DNA of 64,000 nucleotides from Aphidius gifuensis (Eukaryota; Arthropoda; Insecta; Hymenoptera; Braconidae), in contig NC_057790.1 of NCBI RefSeq assembly GCF_014905175.1, positions 24,516,469 through 24,580,468 of the forward strand, given 5' to 3'. A program made the position numbers and the translations under genes. Of this stretch, positions 12,482 to 24,469 are shown one piece after another. Position 1 is the stretch's first letter. Each line of letters begins with the position of its first letter. Under the pieces are notes generated by a model, which was not told the DNA's origin, ran no database searches, and was given only the letters and a program-made list of their open reading frames with translations.

Positions 12482-13084
12482 AAGCCAATCTCGTAATAAA
12501 TCAATAAAAAAAAAAAAAGAGTACATATCAAATTTAAATAAAGAAATACAGATAAATTTGGAAATATATAAATATCAATATCGTAATCAAATTTTATCAA
12601 TGCAATTAATTAAATAATTGTTATTCATTTGTCAATAAAAATTAATTTATAAATTTCGATTAAATCTGTCTGGTGTATTGTTGTCAAAAAAAAAAAAATT
12701 AAATTACACGTAAATTCATAATAAAAGTTGATGAAAATTTAAAAAACAAAAATGCAATAATTGTTGTTAATTTAAATTAATAAATTTGACTAAAAAAATA
12801 TATTTTTAATTTTTTTTAAGCTCTTTAAATTGATGTATAACAGTTTTAATTTTTTGCTCTATATATCATCAAGATGAGAAGAAAAATAAAGAGGCCAACA
12901 GGGAGAAGAGTAGAAAAAACTAAACACATAATTTACAAATAAAATATATATGTGTTTCATATGTACAAATAAAGTGTTGGTGTAAGTGTAGAAATAAATC
13001 CAGCACACAAAAAAAATAAAGAAGAAATTAGAAAAAAATATATAAAAAAAAAAAAAAGGTTTAAATAAAAAATAGCAATGTTGG

Positions 13085-13093
13085 TGGCCTTGA
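13085..13093 (-). promoter_or_regulatory. ERR/FTZ-F1-type half-site (DR0-like)
   Basis: TGGCCTTGA on +, inside TGGCCTTGAACTTG, the same 14-mer as at 7226. On the minus strand it reads CAAGTTCAAGGCCA. Confidence 0.4.
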
Positions 13094-16000
13094 ACTTGAT
13101 GATCTGTCGCCTGGATTTATTTTTTTTATTTTTTTTCACCAAGAGTAGACAGGAACATCGCGTTTGCCAAAAAATAATATAAAAAATAAATAAAAAATAG
13201 ACGCCACCAGTGTAGACACACTCATGTCTATTTAAAATATAATTTTTTTTAATTTTATTTCATTATCACTTGTGTTTACATTATTTTAAAGAACATTTCT
13301 TTTTTTTTTTTTTTCGACAATCAATATACGCACAGCCGGCGACAGTCAAGGCTATGATGGCGAAAAATTATTATTATTTTACCAATATGTAATTGCAATT
13401 TCATTTTTTTTTTTATATTTATTTTATATATTTTTATTTTCGTCCAAGGTTCAAGGTTTTGGCCAATGATTTTACGAGGTTGATCGATAATATTTTATTT
13501 CCAGCTCATTGATTACACACATACTTGTCATATTTAATTTAAAAAAAAATAATCCATTAAAATATTACATCAATTTTTTTAGTATTATATTTTTGAAATG
13601 TTATTTATAATAACCATCAAATTAGGCATGTTACGGTAATAGATTATTTATTTTTTTTTATTTACGAAATTTCAATAGAAAAAAAATGTTGGCGGAGGCG
13701 TAAGATCAAAAAATAGTGACAAGGATGAGCAGAAAAATAAAATTTTTAAAAATAATAAAATAAAAAATTTTAGTAGACTTAAAAAAGAATTACACAAAGA
13801 AGACCTTGAAGTCCATTATTATATTTTTTTTAGTGAGTCCATTGAATAAAGAGAAAAAAATATTTGACTGATTTTTAAATGAAAAAAAAAAAAAAGAGAA
13901 AAATATTATATGCATTTACAAAATAAATAAATATAAAGTTAAATGTTTATTAAATAAATAAATAATAATGGTTATTTATAAATTATTTAATTGTTTTTTC
14001 ATTTATTGGATAAATTGATTTTACATTATTAATTTAAGTGCATGAAATTTAGCGAATAAATTCGAAATGAAAAAATATAAATACTGGAATTTTGAGTTTC
14101 TAAAAATATTTAAAATAAACGTGGGTATTTAAATATGTGCATAGTAACTAAACCAGTATATATAAATTTAAAAAAAAAATTAACTACCAGGATCCAGCTA
14201 CAAAAAACAATCCAACAAAAAAATTTAATAAATTAAAAAATATATTTTGATAACAAAATTTAATTCGTAACACTATTTTTATTTATTTGAGTTGTTTTTT
14301 GTGTGTTTTTTTTTCACGAATATAAAAAGAAACATTTATATTATTAAGTATAATAATAAATTGGATTATTATTTTTTTATTTAGTATATTTTTTCGTGGA
14401 TCTATACACCGTCGTCATCGCGGCGGCGGTGACTTTGGGTTGAGGTAGGCAGACCACTCTGATTCAACAAAACGAGACATGCTTACACAGATCGATACAC
14501 CACTTTCGCTTTCTCATATATATTTACTCCAAAAAATAAAAACATTATATTAATTAACGAACAATAAAAAATTATACACGCCCCATTGCGTGCAGCTCTC
14601 AAAAAATCATCATAAAAATTTTTAAAAGTTAAAAATCGAATGAAATTGGAGCTAATTAATATTCAATTTTATTTTGACAAATTAATAAACTTGTATAAAA
14701 ATTATTTACATCAATTTATGGATAAAAAAAAATAAAAACGAAGCTTGGAAATATAAAAAATTAATAAATGAAAATATCAACATGTTTTTTTTTTTTTTTT
14801 TTTTATCTGAAAGAATGCATAATTTCCGATCTATTGAAAATGCGAAATTATTTTTGTCAAGATAAAAAAGTATAAAATTATTTTTCATTAAATTTAATTT
14901 AAAAAAAAATTAATTTAAATATTATTTATGGATTTAAAATAATTTTACAAAATTAATACTTTATTTTATGAGGAAAATAAAAATTAAATAAACAATATTT
15001 GACGTCATTGTTTTTTAATATAAAATTGTCTCGAGGTTCGATTTATCGAATTTTCAATGTATGTAATTTTGTTGTTTATTCTTTTCAAATTTAATCGTAT
15101 GATTTTTAATTTAATGTCAAATATGATATCAGAGTAAATATATATGGATAATAAATTATATTATATCGATTGCAAGACTGATGATTAAACAAGATTAATC
15201 AATCTTAATTATTTATAAACAATCATAATAAAGTTTATCCTCAACTTGATTTAAAAAAAAAACAAACATAAATAGACAAGATAATTTTTGTGTAATAAAT
15301 AATTGATGATAATGCATTTGAATATTTAGATTAAATGTTTTTTAAATTTTTATATAATATATAATTAATATTGTATTATGTGTGTCAGTAAATAATCCAA
15401 GGTTGAGAATAATAATAAGCAACAATCATGTATTAACTAACAAACAGATGAAAATAAAAATTTGATTGATAAAATTTTGATAGAAAAACAATAAAAAATA
15501 AACATTATGTATACAAGTTGAAAATAAAGATGGCGACATGATTATAAAATAGTTATTTATGTTTTGTAGAATAAAAGAAAAAAAAAAATATTCAATATTA
15601 TAAAAATAAATATGTAAATATATATGTGAATTAAAATGTGACTCACTCTTGTCATTCATGACAGTACTTTGTTGATATTTAATTGTCACACTTGTCGTAA
15701 ATATATTAATAAAAATATTCCATGGGTAATGGCCGCGTTCTCGAGTTTACACTGGTTTACACTTTACACTATGTAAAAAAAAAATAATAATATGAATATA
15801 GGGAATATAGGTTGCCAACTTGCCAGCTGTTGTCTAGGGACAATATAGCGACTTTTGACTTTATTTTATTGTTCTAATTTTTAGCCGCCATTTTGAAATT
15901 ACGCGGAAAAATACAAAATTGTTTGTGGTGTTTTGGTCTGTTAAGTTTTGTTGTTTTCGTTTCATTATTATAAATATTAAAAAAAAAATGACATTGTTTA

Positions 16001-16696
16001 TAATTTATTATTGTTTATTTTATTGTTTATAACAACAATGAAGAAAACTATTTTAAAATTATTCAAGGATCAATTTTATTGATTTACACAATTATTTTTT
16101 GGCCATTTGCAATTTATTAAATTACCCGAGAGTTATAAAATCGATCAAGACTAAATTAATTAATTAAAAATAATAATAATAATAATAATAATGACCGGCT
16201 TGATCCACTTCATATTTACATAGTTCATACTGCTTGCAACAAAGGGTTTTTTCATAAAAGTAAGAACTCATTTATAATTTTTATTAATTAAAATTGTTAA
16301 AATAATTTAATATGTGTTTTTTTTTTTTTTTTTTTCATTTTTTTTTACAATAAGTTGCGATAAAATTGAATTTATTATAGGTATACGAAATACTGAAATA
16401 TATATACAAACTAACCACCATTTACTCCAATGGTGGAGTAATAATTTCCAATTCTTTTTTTTTTTTTTATTTTCATTTAAATAATTCTCGTACAGCTGAT
16501 TATTAATTTTTATTTAATTATTTGTTTATAATTTTATTTAGATCGTCAGCAAATACAAGATTGCCAGGAGTTTATAAATCACTAATTAACAAATATTAAG
16601 TGTTGTTGGCTATATATATTGAAGAAAAAAATAATCACGTGAGTAACAAATTGTTTGTTAACATTTATATTAGAAAATTTATATTTATATTAAAAA

Positions 16697-18372
16697 ATGA
16701 TTAAAAAAGAAGACGAAGATGATGATGATGATAATGAGAGTGTCAATAGTGATGATGTCGATGAAATGATAAATAAATTAAGTGGTTCAAAAGATTTTGA
16801 TGACCTTGATATTGCTGCTAAGATTAAAATTTGGCTGCTGTTGATTATATGGGTTTTGATGACGATGATGATGATGATAATAAACCTAAAAAATCATCAA
16901 ATATATTTGGTAAATTTAAAACATCTGGTAAAAAAGGTGGTATTGATAGCAACGTATTTGTTGCTGCTGAAGAATTTGCTGAAATACTTGAAAAACAAGA
17001 TCGTGTTAAAGGTCAATAGGTAAACAAGGTAGTTCTCATGCATGCATTTAGTGATGCTGATGGTGCTTCAGCAAAACAACTTGATTGGGAAATTAGTAAA
17101 AATTAAATAATTCAAGATAATCCAAAATATACACTATCAAGAATTATTGTATTAGTATCACAAGTTAAAGTATCAAAACAAAATCGAGTAATACATTTAA
17201 TAATCTCACTAAGAGATTTATTTATTGATGATTTGTTACATCTAGAATATGATCTACTTAAATTTGAAGAACAAAATATAGATAAAATACCTGGAGCAAA
17301 TGATCCAGCTCAATTTATAACAGATATACCAAGAAAAAGATTATTATCACATTGGTATTTTGAAGATCAATTACGTGAACAATATAAAAAATTTTTAACA
17401 AATTTATATCATCAGTTGCATCTGATACTGTTGATATTAATCGTGAAAAAGTTTTTTCTGTTATGACTGATTTATTAATTGGTAATTCAGAACAGGAACA
17501 AAAACTTCTTGAATTTATTATAAATAAAATTGATGATTCAAAATCAAAAGTTGCATCAAAAGCAGTATGTTGTTTAAATAAATTATTACATGAACATCCA
17601 GCAATGAAAGTTGTTGTATTAAAAGAAATTGAAAAACTTTTATTTAGACCAAATGTTGGACAACGTGCACAATATTATGCAATTTGTTTATTAGCACAAT
17701 ATGTACTTGATAAAGATGATGAATGTTCAACAACATTAATTGATCTTTATTTTGCATTTTTTAAAGCTTGTTTAAAAAAAGGTGAAGCAGATAGTAGAAT
17801 GATGGCTGCAATATTAACTGGTGTTAATCGTGATTATCGTTTTGCAAATTTAAATATAATTAAATTAAATAAACATATTAATTCTGTTTATAAAGTTGTA
17901 CATGTTGGATCATTTAATGTTTTATTAAATGCATTGAGTTTATTACATCAAGTTGTTGGTAATAATCCAGAACAAGAAAATATATTTTATCAGCATTTTA
18001 TCGTAAATTATTTGATCCACAAATTGCAGTTGCACAAAAAAAAGCTGTATTTTAAAATTTATTATACAGAGTTATGATGAAAGATCAAAGTGTATCACGT
18101 GTATTTGCATTTATTAAACGTGTACTTCAAGTTTCAGCATATTTTCCAGCAAATATGACATGTGCTGTATTGTATAAAATGTGCTGTATTGTATAAAATG
18201 TTTCATTCCTATTTGCATAAAAAATAATACAAGATCAACGTATTGATTATTCTGGTAATCCATTAAAAGATTTAACAATGAGATTTTTAGATAGATATGT
18301 ATTTAAAAATCCAAAAAAACTTGATGGTAAAATTATTGATAATACAAATGATTCACATCCATGTGTTGCTTG
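16697..18372 (+). pseudogene. CEBPZ/Noc1-like retro-pseudogene, rearranged
   Basis: Translation in shifting frames resembles CCAAT/enhancer-binding protein zeta (yeast Noc1/Mak21), a nucleolar ribosome-assembly factor. 16697-17100 matches the C-terminal end of the family: acidic stretch, GIDSNVFVAAEEFAE, then SDADGASAKQLDWE. 17110-18370 matches the middle CBF domain: NPKYTLSRIIVLVSQ, LRDLFIDDLL, HWYFEDQLREQYKKF, LLFRPNVGQRAQYYAICLL, ILTGVNRDYRF and FLDRYVFKNPKK. So the C-terminal part now precedes the middle part. Frameshifts (about 16830, 17410, 18000) and stops (17017, 17104) break it. No introns interrupt the CBF part, which suggests a reverse-transcribed copy. It cannot make the full protein; the parent gene is not in this window. 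Confidence 0.88.
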
Positions 18373-18700
18373 ATACTTTAACTTGTGATACTAATGCAAC
18401 AATTCTTGATAGTGTATATTTTGGATTATCTTGAATAAGAATTATCTTGAATTTTTTGATTTTTACTAATTTCCCAATCAAGTTGTTTTGCTGAAGCACC
18501 ATCAGCATCACTAAATGCAAGAGAACTACCTTGTTTACCTTGACCTTTAACACGACCTTGTTTTTCAAGCATTTCAGCAAATTCTTCAGCAGCAACAAAT
18601 ACATTGCTATCAATACCACCTTTTGTTACCAGATGCTTTAAATTTAACAAATATATTGGATGATTTTTTAGTTCAACACCATTTTTTGGTGTACTTTTAA
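18369..18700 (-). pseudogene. Inverted CEBPZ pseudogene fragment (hairpin arm)
   Basis: The minus strand repeats the segment seen on + at about 16890-17178: GIDSNVFVAAEEFAEMLEKQ, then DADGASAKQLDWEISKNQK, then NPKYTLSRIVALVSQVKVS. It has fewer lesions than the + arm: the reading frame is continuous across the C-terminal part, with a small insertion before NPKYTLSR. Both arms share the same abnormal join of the CEBPZ C-terminus to the start of the CBF domain, so one was copied from the other. The arms, about 300 bp each by eye roughly 90% alike, enclose about 1.2 kb. Confidence 0.85.
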
Positions 18701-18891
18701 GTGTCCATCAATAAAAACTTTGTTCTGAATAAAAAATAAATTTGATTTTTTTTTAAAATTTTGTTTATAAGTGTCGAAAAAAATTATTATAATAATTATA
18801 GTTTTAAATTTATTATATTTTTAATAATTAGAATGTCGATACATTTTCGTAGATTTATTATTTATTTAATATACATTTGTCTAATTTCTAA

Positions 18892-18892
<1 letters not shown>

Positions 18893-18943
<51 letters not shown>

Positions 18944-18945
18944 CA
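18893..18945. repeat. (ATT)n microsatellite
   Basis: An uninterrupted run of ATT/TTA triplets about 50 bp long, between the CEBPZ pseudogene and the PHD gene. Similar ATT runs sit in most F-box repeat units (for example 30607-30648). Confidence 0.95.
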
Positions 18946-19047
18946 TTTTACTGATTATTTGGTTTAAAAAATAGTTTTTTTGAACATAATTAATATTTAT
19001 ATATTTAAAAAATATAAATACTTAAATAGTAATTTTTATTTTTTCAG

Positions 19048-20256
19048 AAAACCATGCCTTCGAAAAACAAAAAAAAAAATCATTCCAAATCACCAGACAA
19101 AGCAGCTGTTTTGTATGCTGGAAATCCCAAGTATGAATCAATGTCATCAGAAAGTATTGTGCGTCATATTATGAAATTATCAGGAAAAGTTAAGACTCAA
19201 GATGACGTTAAGAAATTAAATAAAGAATTCAATTTGGCTAATCAAATATTACGTGAACGATACAAAAAAAAATCATTCACAGAATTATTTACATCAAAAA
19301 TTAATGATGTAGTCAAGATATTTATCAGAAACCCAGAAGATTTTCCATCTATGGATACCATGATGGTTTTAAAACATATCAATAATTTGTATGCTGGAAG
19401 GAGTTTCACACATGGTGTTATTTCACCAGCCATGATATTTATTAATGATATATTTGTACAAGCAAAAATTAAAACAAATATTGATATCTCAAAAGGGCTC
19501 TTCCTAGCACAAATTCAAACAAATATAATTGAAAAATGTCACAAGAATTGGCCGAGTGTGTTAATCACACCTCTAATTGATTTTTTGTTAGGAGTAGTAT
19601 ATGTAACATCGATGGAAAAAAATAAAGTAACACCTAAAACATATGAAAAATTTCAATATTTAAAAGATTTTCCATATTCTTTAAACAAGAATTTTATTAT
19701 TGATTTTGAAGATGCAAAAATTGAAGAAAAAGATTTAATAGAGACAATAGATGAAGATCTTCATCTATTAAAATCTTTTGTATTAAGCATTCATTTGTTA
19801 TACAAACTAAAAAATTACAAATCTTCTTGGGCAATCAATAAAAAATTGAATTATTATACATTTGCTATTGAGTTAATAAAAACCTCTCAACAATATCAAT
19901 TCTTTCCTGATGACATTGGCAGACATTTGGAACCAATTGTTAATGAGTTCATTCAATTGGAAATGAATCTTAAGCCAAACGATGATATAAAACAAACAGA
20001 TGTGTAAGTATACGTTAGACATTAATTATAGACATTAATTAAATATTAAATTAATATTTAATTCTTCATTTTCAGAACAAATGAAGAATATTGTTATTGT
20101 AAACAGAAAGATTACATCTCGAAAAACCGAATGGTTGCATGTGATGGAGTTGGCTGCAAAATTGTATGGTTCCATTTCGAGTGTGTGGGTTTGACAAAAA
20201 AACCAAAACAAAAGAAATGGTACTGTTCAGATCAGTGTCGTCCAGTTAAAGATTAA
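19048..20256 (+). CDS. Orphan helical protein with C-terminal ING-type PHD finger
   Basis: Two coding exons, 19054-20003 and 20076-20256, join at GT-AG sites in frame to give 376 aa. A splice acceptor at 19046-19047 shows that a 5' UTR exon exists upstream; ATG 19054 is the first start after it. Residues 1-315 begin with a Lys-rich tract (KNKKKNHSKSPDK, possible nuclear signal) and continue as a mainly helical region I do not recognise. Residues 322-372 are a C4HC3 PHD finger: YCYC, ACDGVGC, WFHFEC, WYCSDQC. Met336, Asp340 and Trp348 align with residues that ING PHD fingers use around histone H3 Lys4-methyl, with a three-residue insertion in the first loop. The N-terminus does not look like the usual ING coiled coil. 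A chromatin-reader role is likely; its complex is unknown. AATAAA signals follow at about 20286. Confidence 0.85.
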
Positions 20257-20639
20257 AGCCTTACAATAATTTCTGCTTCACTCAAAAAATAAAACAAAAT
20301 TATATAAATAAATTTTTATTAAATATTTATATGATTAAAATTATCATCAACTTTATATAATTTAGCTTCATTAATACGTTTTTTTCTACTTCTATTTTTT
20401 CGTATAAAATTAACAAAATTAGTGGATAAAAAAATTTAAACTTTCTGTTACTATAATTAAAACAAAAAACAAACAAAATAATATTAATCAAAAGTTTTGT
20501 AAGTTGCCATAATATAAAGTATGACTCATATGTCTAAAATATAATTTAAGACAGTCATAAATTATTTGATATTAGTAAAATGTATTTGAAAGAATAATAA
20601 AAATTACCTCAGGTCAAAGAATATAGTATTTTTCATTAT
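20257..20639. other. 3' UTR of PHD gene and AT-rich spacer
   Basis: Contains AATAAA motifs soon after the stop codon of the PHD gene. No coding sequence seen. The F-box/mannosidase array begins just to the right. Confidence 0.5.
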
Positions 20640-22047
20640 TTTTTAAACTTTTTGCTTCATTTTCTTCAATAAAATCTGCTTCAAGTTTTGTTGCACTACG
20701 AGTGTCTTTGCCAGATTGAATCCAAGTTTAATAAATATTCATAAAAATTATATCACCAAGACCACCTAAAGATATATGATCTGTAAAAAAAAAAATAATT
20801 TCATTTTGAATAAGTATATAAAATCAAAATTAACGAACATGGTATAAAATTTATTTGAAAAATTAAAAAAAAACAAGGATTGTAAAATAAAAAAATAAAA
20901 AAAAGGAGAATTCTTCGTGGTTGATTGCCTGTTATTATTATTATTATGTGGTATCGCTTGAAACTATTTATTGTTTTAATTAACATGATTCGAAACCACC
21001 GGGTTATTCTTCCTCCCATGTCAATAAAATGTATATTTATTTAGCCAGAACATTTGAAAAAACAAATTAAACAGAATAGTGTGCAAATGAAAAAAATATA
21101 AATAAAATATATTATAAAATGTTTGAAGATACTTTGATGAGTGTAAAGTTGAGAATATATATTAATTTATTAAAATAAAATTCAGGATAATTATGTATTT
21201 GTTTTTTTTTTTTTTTCTTACTTGTTCAACTTTTTTTCTAAATATTGGATTACCAGTAACGTCACTCAAATAAGAAAATTCAAAGATGCAATTATTTCTG
21301 AAAGTATACTACTACAGCCACGGCTAGCCCAACCATGATTTCTGCTTCGCTAAAAAATTAAATTAAATAAAATTATAAATAAAATTTTATTGTTCAATGT
21401 ATGACATTAAATTTATAATTTATCATCAGCTTTCATATATTTTAATTTCATTTGAAATATATTAACAAATTTTTTTTCTAATTTTTTTTTATCTCGTATA
21501 AAATTAACAAAATTTTCACTAAAATTGGTTGTAAATATTTATTTTTTACTTTATAATTAGTTTAAAAGATAAAAAAAAATTTCAACTATATAGTACTATA
21601 ATTAGAAAAAAAAAAAAAAACAAACAGAGTAATATTAATCAAAGTTTTCGGAAAAAAAAAAAATGAATAAATCAAGTCTAATGAAATAAGCTTCATAATT
21701 TTTATGACATAAAAAAAAAAGTATATAAAATACAAAATATTTATTTTTTAAATTACTTATGTCAAGAATAAAATGCCATAATAACTTTTTTTTTAATCAA
21801 TTTTTTTTTACTTTATTCTTCATTAAATTGAGATTTTTTAAATTATTATTATTATTATTTTAATAACAACTTACTCCATTATAAAGATTGATGAGTGAAT
21901 GTGGTTTTCCAGTTTTTGTTTCAAATGCTGGCAGCATTCGTTCACCAATTTGTAAAGTCTTTTCGCGAAACATTTTGTCACCGGTTAAAGCAAAAGACGT
22001 CAAAAGACTTCCCAAAAAAGGAATGTTTATCTCAAACAAAGACAGTT
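20640..22047 (-). pseudogene. GH47 class I alpha-1,2-mannosidase pseudogene, unit 1 (3 exons)
   Basis: Three colinear exons resemble Golgi mannosidase IA/IB, which trims Man9 N-glycans. Exon a (22047-21875): LFEINIPFLGSLL, LTGDKMFREK, ERMLPAFETKTGKPHSLIN, open and with a GTAAGT donor. Exon b (about 21345-21225): NHGWASRGCSSILSE, then after a frameshift YLSDVTGNPIFRKKVEQ. Exon c (20780-20640): HISLGGLGD followed by TWIQSGKDT, with an in-frame stop where the family has LLK in FYEYLLK. Introns are retained, so this is a DNA duplicate. The catalytic domain's other exons are absent. It is the only unit with exon c. Not functional. Confidence 0.85.
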
Positions 22048-22804
22048 CTGAATAGTGGAACAAAATAAAATATAAATATACAAACAATAAACAAAAGAAA
22101 AAAACAATAAATCAAATTGTATTGTTTAAAACAATATGGAAAAAAAACCAGTTGATATGAAATTCATAAAAAGTAAAATAATAATTTATAGGTATATAAA
22201 ATTATATTTTCTATTGTTATTATCATTTTTTGTAAAATCTAAGTGTGTATTTGAAATTTATTTTTATTTTTTCGTTTACTAGGAGCGTCATTAGTAATGA
22301 CTCATTACATTTATATTATGACTTTTTTTTTTTTTTGATGTGATAAATATTTTTTTTTTTTGATCTTACACTATTATATACGACAGAAAGGAAAAAGAAA
22401 AAAAAATATTTATTAACAATAACGAGCTCGTATCTCACAGTGGCACCAGAGTTCTCATTAATTATTTAGTAATTGTCAATATAATCAGGATTTTATAAAC
22501 TCCTGATACCTTTTTATCACTGTTTATTTATATTTATTTATTTTTTTCAAATAATATTATATTTTAATACAATAGTATATCTAACATTATTATTCTAATT
22601 GAAATTAATAGTGATAATTTGATAAAAATATGTAATATATGTGTAAGTATGGTAGTGACATACATTATTTTATACCAAGTATAAATGGAACATTGTGTGG
22701 TAACTTTAACATTTTTTTAATTAAGGATTCAGTGACGTGACTATATAATCAAGAAGATGGAGACATTTTATGTTTAAATTTTACTGAAACTTTGGCTTTA
22801 ATTC

Positions 22805-23989
22805 TTAAAAAGGACAATATTTGTTTCTTTTTGGACGGCAACGGTTGTTATAATCAATAAATGGAAATCCAGAATTTCTTAGCAGCAGAGATAAATCATC
22901 ATCGTCAACTACGCTGAAGCTGGCAAGTTCATTTGGTTCATCCCAATTAGTTTGTATCTGCAAAAAAAATTATTCATGAGTATATATATATATATATATT
23001 TAAAGAATTTTCATTGTTTTTTGTTTGTTGTAATAGATAAAAACTTAAACTTACACGAGCGATTGCGTCTGGACTTTTCGAGATTCCACATGCAAACATG
23101 TTATGATTATAAAATTTCAATTCAAGCAATGTATCAGAAACGCAACTCAATGAATCGATTAAATTAATAGGTATAAATTCTTCTCTATAAGTTGAAAATT
23201 CAATTCTTAATACCTCCAGTTTAAATAGGCGTGAAAATACATTAACTAATATTTTTGGATCAACATACTGGAATCTCATGCAAAGTTTTTCCAGGTTTGG
23301 ACAAGATTCATTGATAACTGGTGCTATGTTACAATGACCATAAGCTGTTAAATTTATTTCTGTTAAATAACGACCACATTTATGGAGTAGCGAACTCACA
23401 AAACTAAATGCTTTATCGGGTGAAAATTTAAAGTACAGTGCACACCGATTACTATCTGCAAAAGTTTGTCTAAGTTCTTTTACATTATTCCAAGAATATC
23501 CAAGGGCGTTTTTCCATTTTTTACATACTAAAAAAATAAATTAATTGTCATTACTAAATATAATTTTTTAAATTAAATAATTGATATGTTGTAATAATAA
23601 TTATTTTACCCAGCGCAACTTTTGGTCTTTCAAATGGTGACAAGTACATGAATATTTCAGCCAGGCAATCATCATTGACACGGTTCATTATAATATTTTC
23701 GACGTATGAATCGTCATCTCGATACACATAGTATTCCTAAAAAGAATAAGCAATTTTTATAAATATATTTAATATAACGATATAATTTAAAAACTAATTC
23801 ATCTGGGGTGCGTTCCAGTAGGGAATCGCAGTCTTGTTTTTTGCGCATGTGTTAACTGCAAATGTTTTTTGGACTAACCTCATTATCTTTTTTGGAATAT
23901 TTCGATGTGTTATTTGTTGCCTTATATTTTTTTAGAATAATCGGTTTTACAAAATATCTTGGGTTCCTGTAAAATTCGGTTCGACTCAT
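22805..23989 (-). CDS. F-box/LRR protein, array copy 1
   Basis: Coding exons 23989-23879, 23736-23610, 23527-23055 and 22957-22805; intron phases 0, 1, 0; 287 aa, all joins GT-AG. The F-box is split by intron 2: VNDDCLAEIFMYLSPFERPK, then VALVCKKWKNAL. It is followed by leucine-rich-repeat-like segments (LTEINLTAYGHC, CPNLEKLCMRF, LEVLRIEFS, TLLELKFYNHN) and a 51-codon last exon ending in CRPKRNKYCPF. F-box proteins usually recruit substrates to SCF ubiquitin ligases via Skp1, with LRRs binding the substrate; that role is inferred from family. No signal peptide. Exon 1 lacks the Leu-Asp codons present in copies 2 and 4-7. Its 3' half matches copy 7 and its upstream DNA matches copy 6, suggesting a recombinant copy. 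Confidence 0.82.
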
Positions 23990-24186
23990 ATTTAATAAAA
24001 TTAAAACGGGGTATCCACTATAACCAAGTTGTGTTCTAATAAAGGCGCTTTGACTGTTTTATCCTTCCGTGAGCTAATGTGTGATGAGAATATGCAACTT
24101 GATATCAAGAATATTGACATAATGAGTAATGGCCAATGGTGTGCGGTGGTGTGCGGACATACCGATTTACACCGATTCACATAAAC

Positions 24187-24260
24187 GAGAGGGAGAGAGA
24201 GAGAAAGAGAGGAAGACGATTAAACGATAACGTGGGTCGTTAAAGGCCCCATTTAAAACA
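24187..24260 (-). promoter_or_regulatory. Promoter module of copy 1: (GA)n plus ACGATAACG motif
   Basis: About 200 bp upstream of the copy 1 ATG lie an imperfect (GA)n tract (24187-24213) and then ACGATAACGTGGGTCG. CCGATTYACA repeats lie on the gene side (about 24160-24180). The same set recurs before every copy. GAGAG is the binding core of the GAGA factor in flies. Confidence 0.45.
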
Positions 24261-24469
24261 AAAGAGGCAATCTGCGCCAATTACTTATAATAAATAAGTT
24301 ACTGTAGAATAAAAAAAAAAAAAAAAGGAAAATTGAAAATTTTTCGTAGCCTGTTATTACTATTATTATTATTATTATTATGTGGTATCTCCTGAAACTA
24401 TTTATTGTTTTAATTGACATAATTCGATAACACCGGTAGAGTTTATTTGGAATTTGTACTAAGGTTGTC

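Larger units (their letters stand above)
5949..16690. other. Long non-coding region upstream of ERR
   Basis: No convincing coding exon in about 10.7 kb. Because the first ERR coding exon begins at a splice acceptor, part of this must be ERR 5' UTR exons, introns and promoter on the minus strand. GC-richer islands stand out at about 7250-7350, 8490-8610, 9880-9970, 11170-11270, 11570-11660, 13680-13710 and 14400-14510; these are candidates for UTR exons, promoters or enhancers. The island at 14400-14510 has a minus-strand ATG with a 21-codon frame (MSRFVESEWSAYLN...), possibly an upstream ORF. The remainder is AT-rich filler. A TTTACACT triple repeat lies at about 15744-15770. Confidence 0.5.

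Noticed and set aside
16799..16807. TGACCTTGA ERR-type site in the CEBPZ pseudogene
   Set aside because: It is the former coding sequence for DDLD, so its origin is coding rather than regulatory.
16697..17466. Open frames of 62-108 codons that could be read as small acidic genes
   Set aside because: They are pieces of one frameshifted CEBPZ pseudogene; neighbouring frames complete the family motifs.
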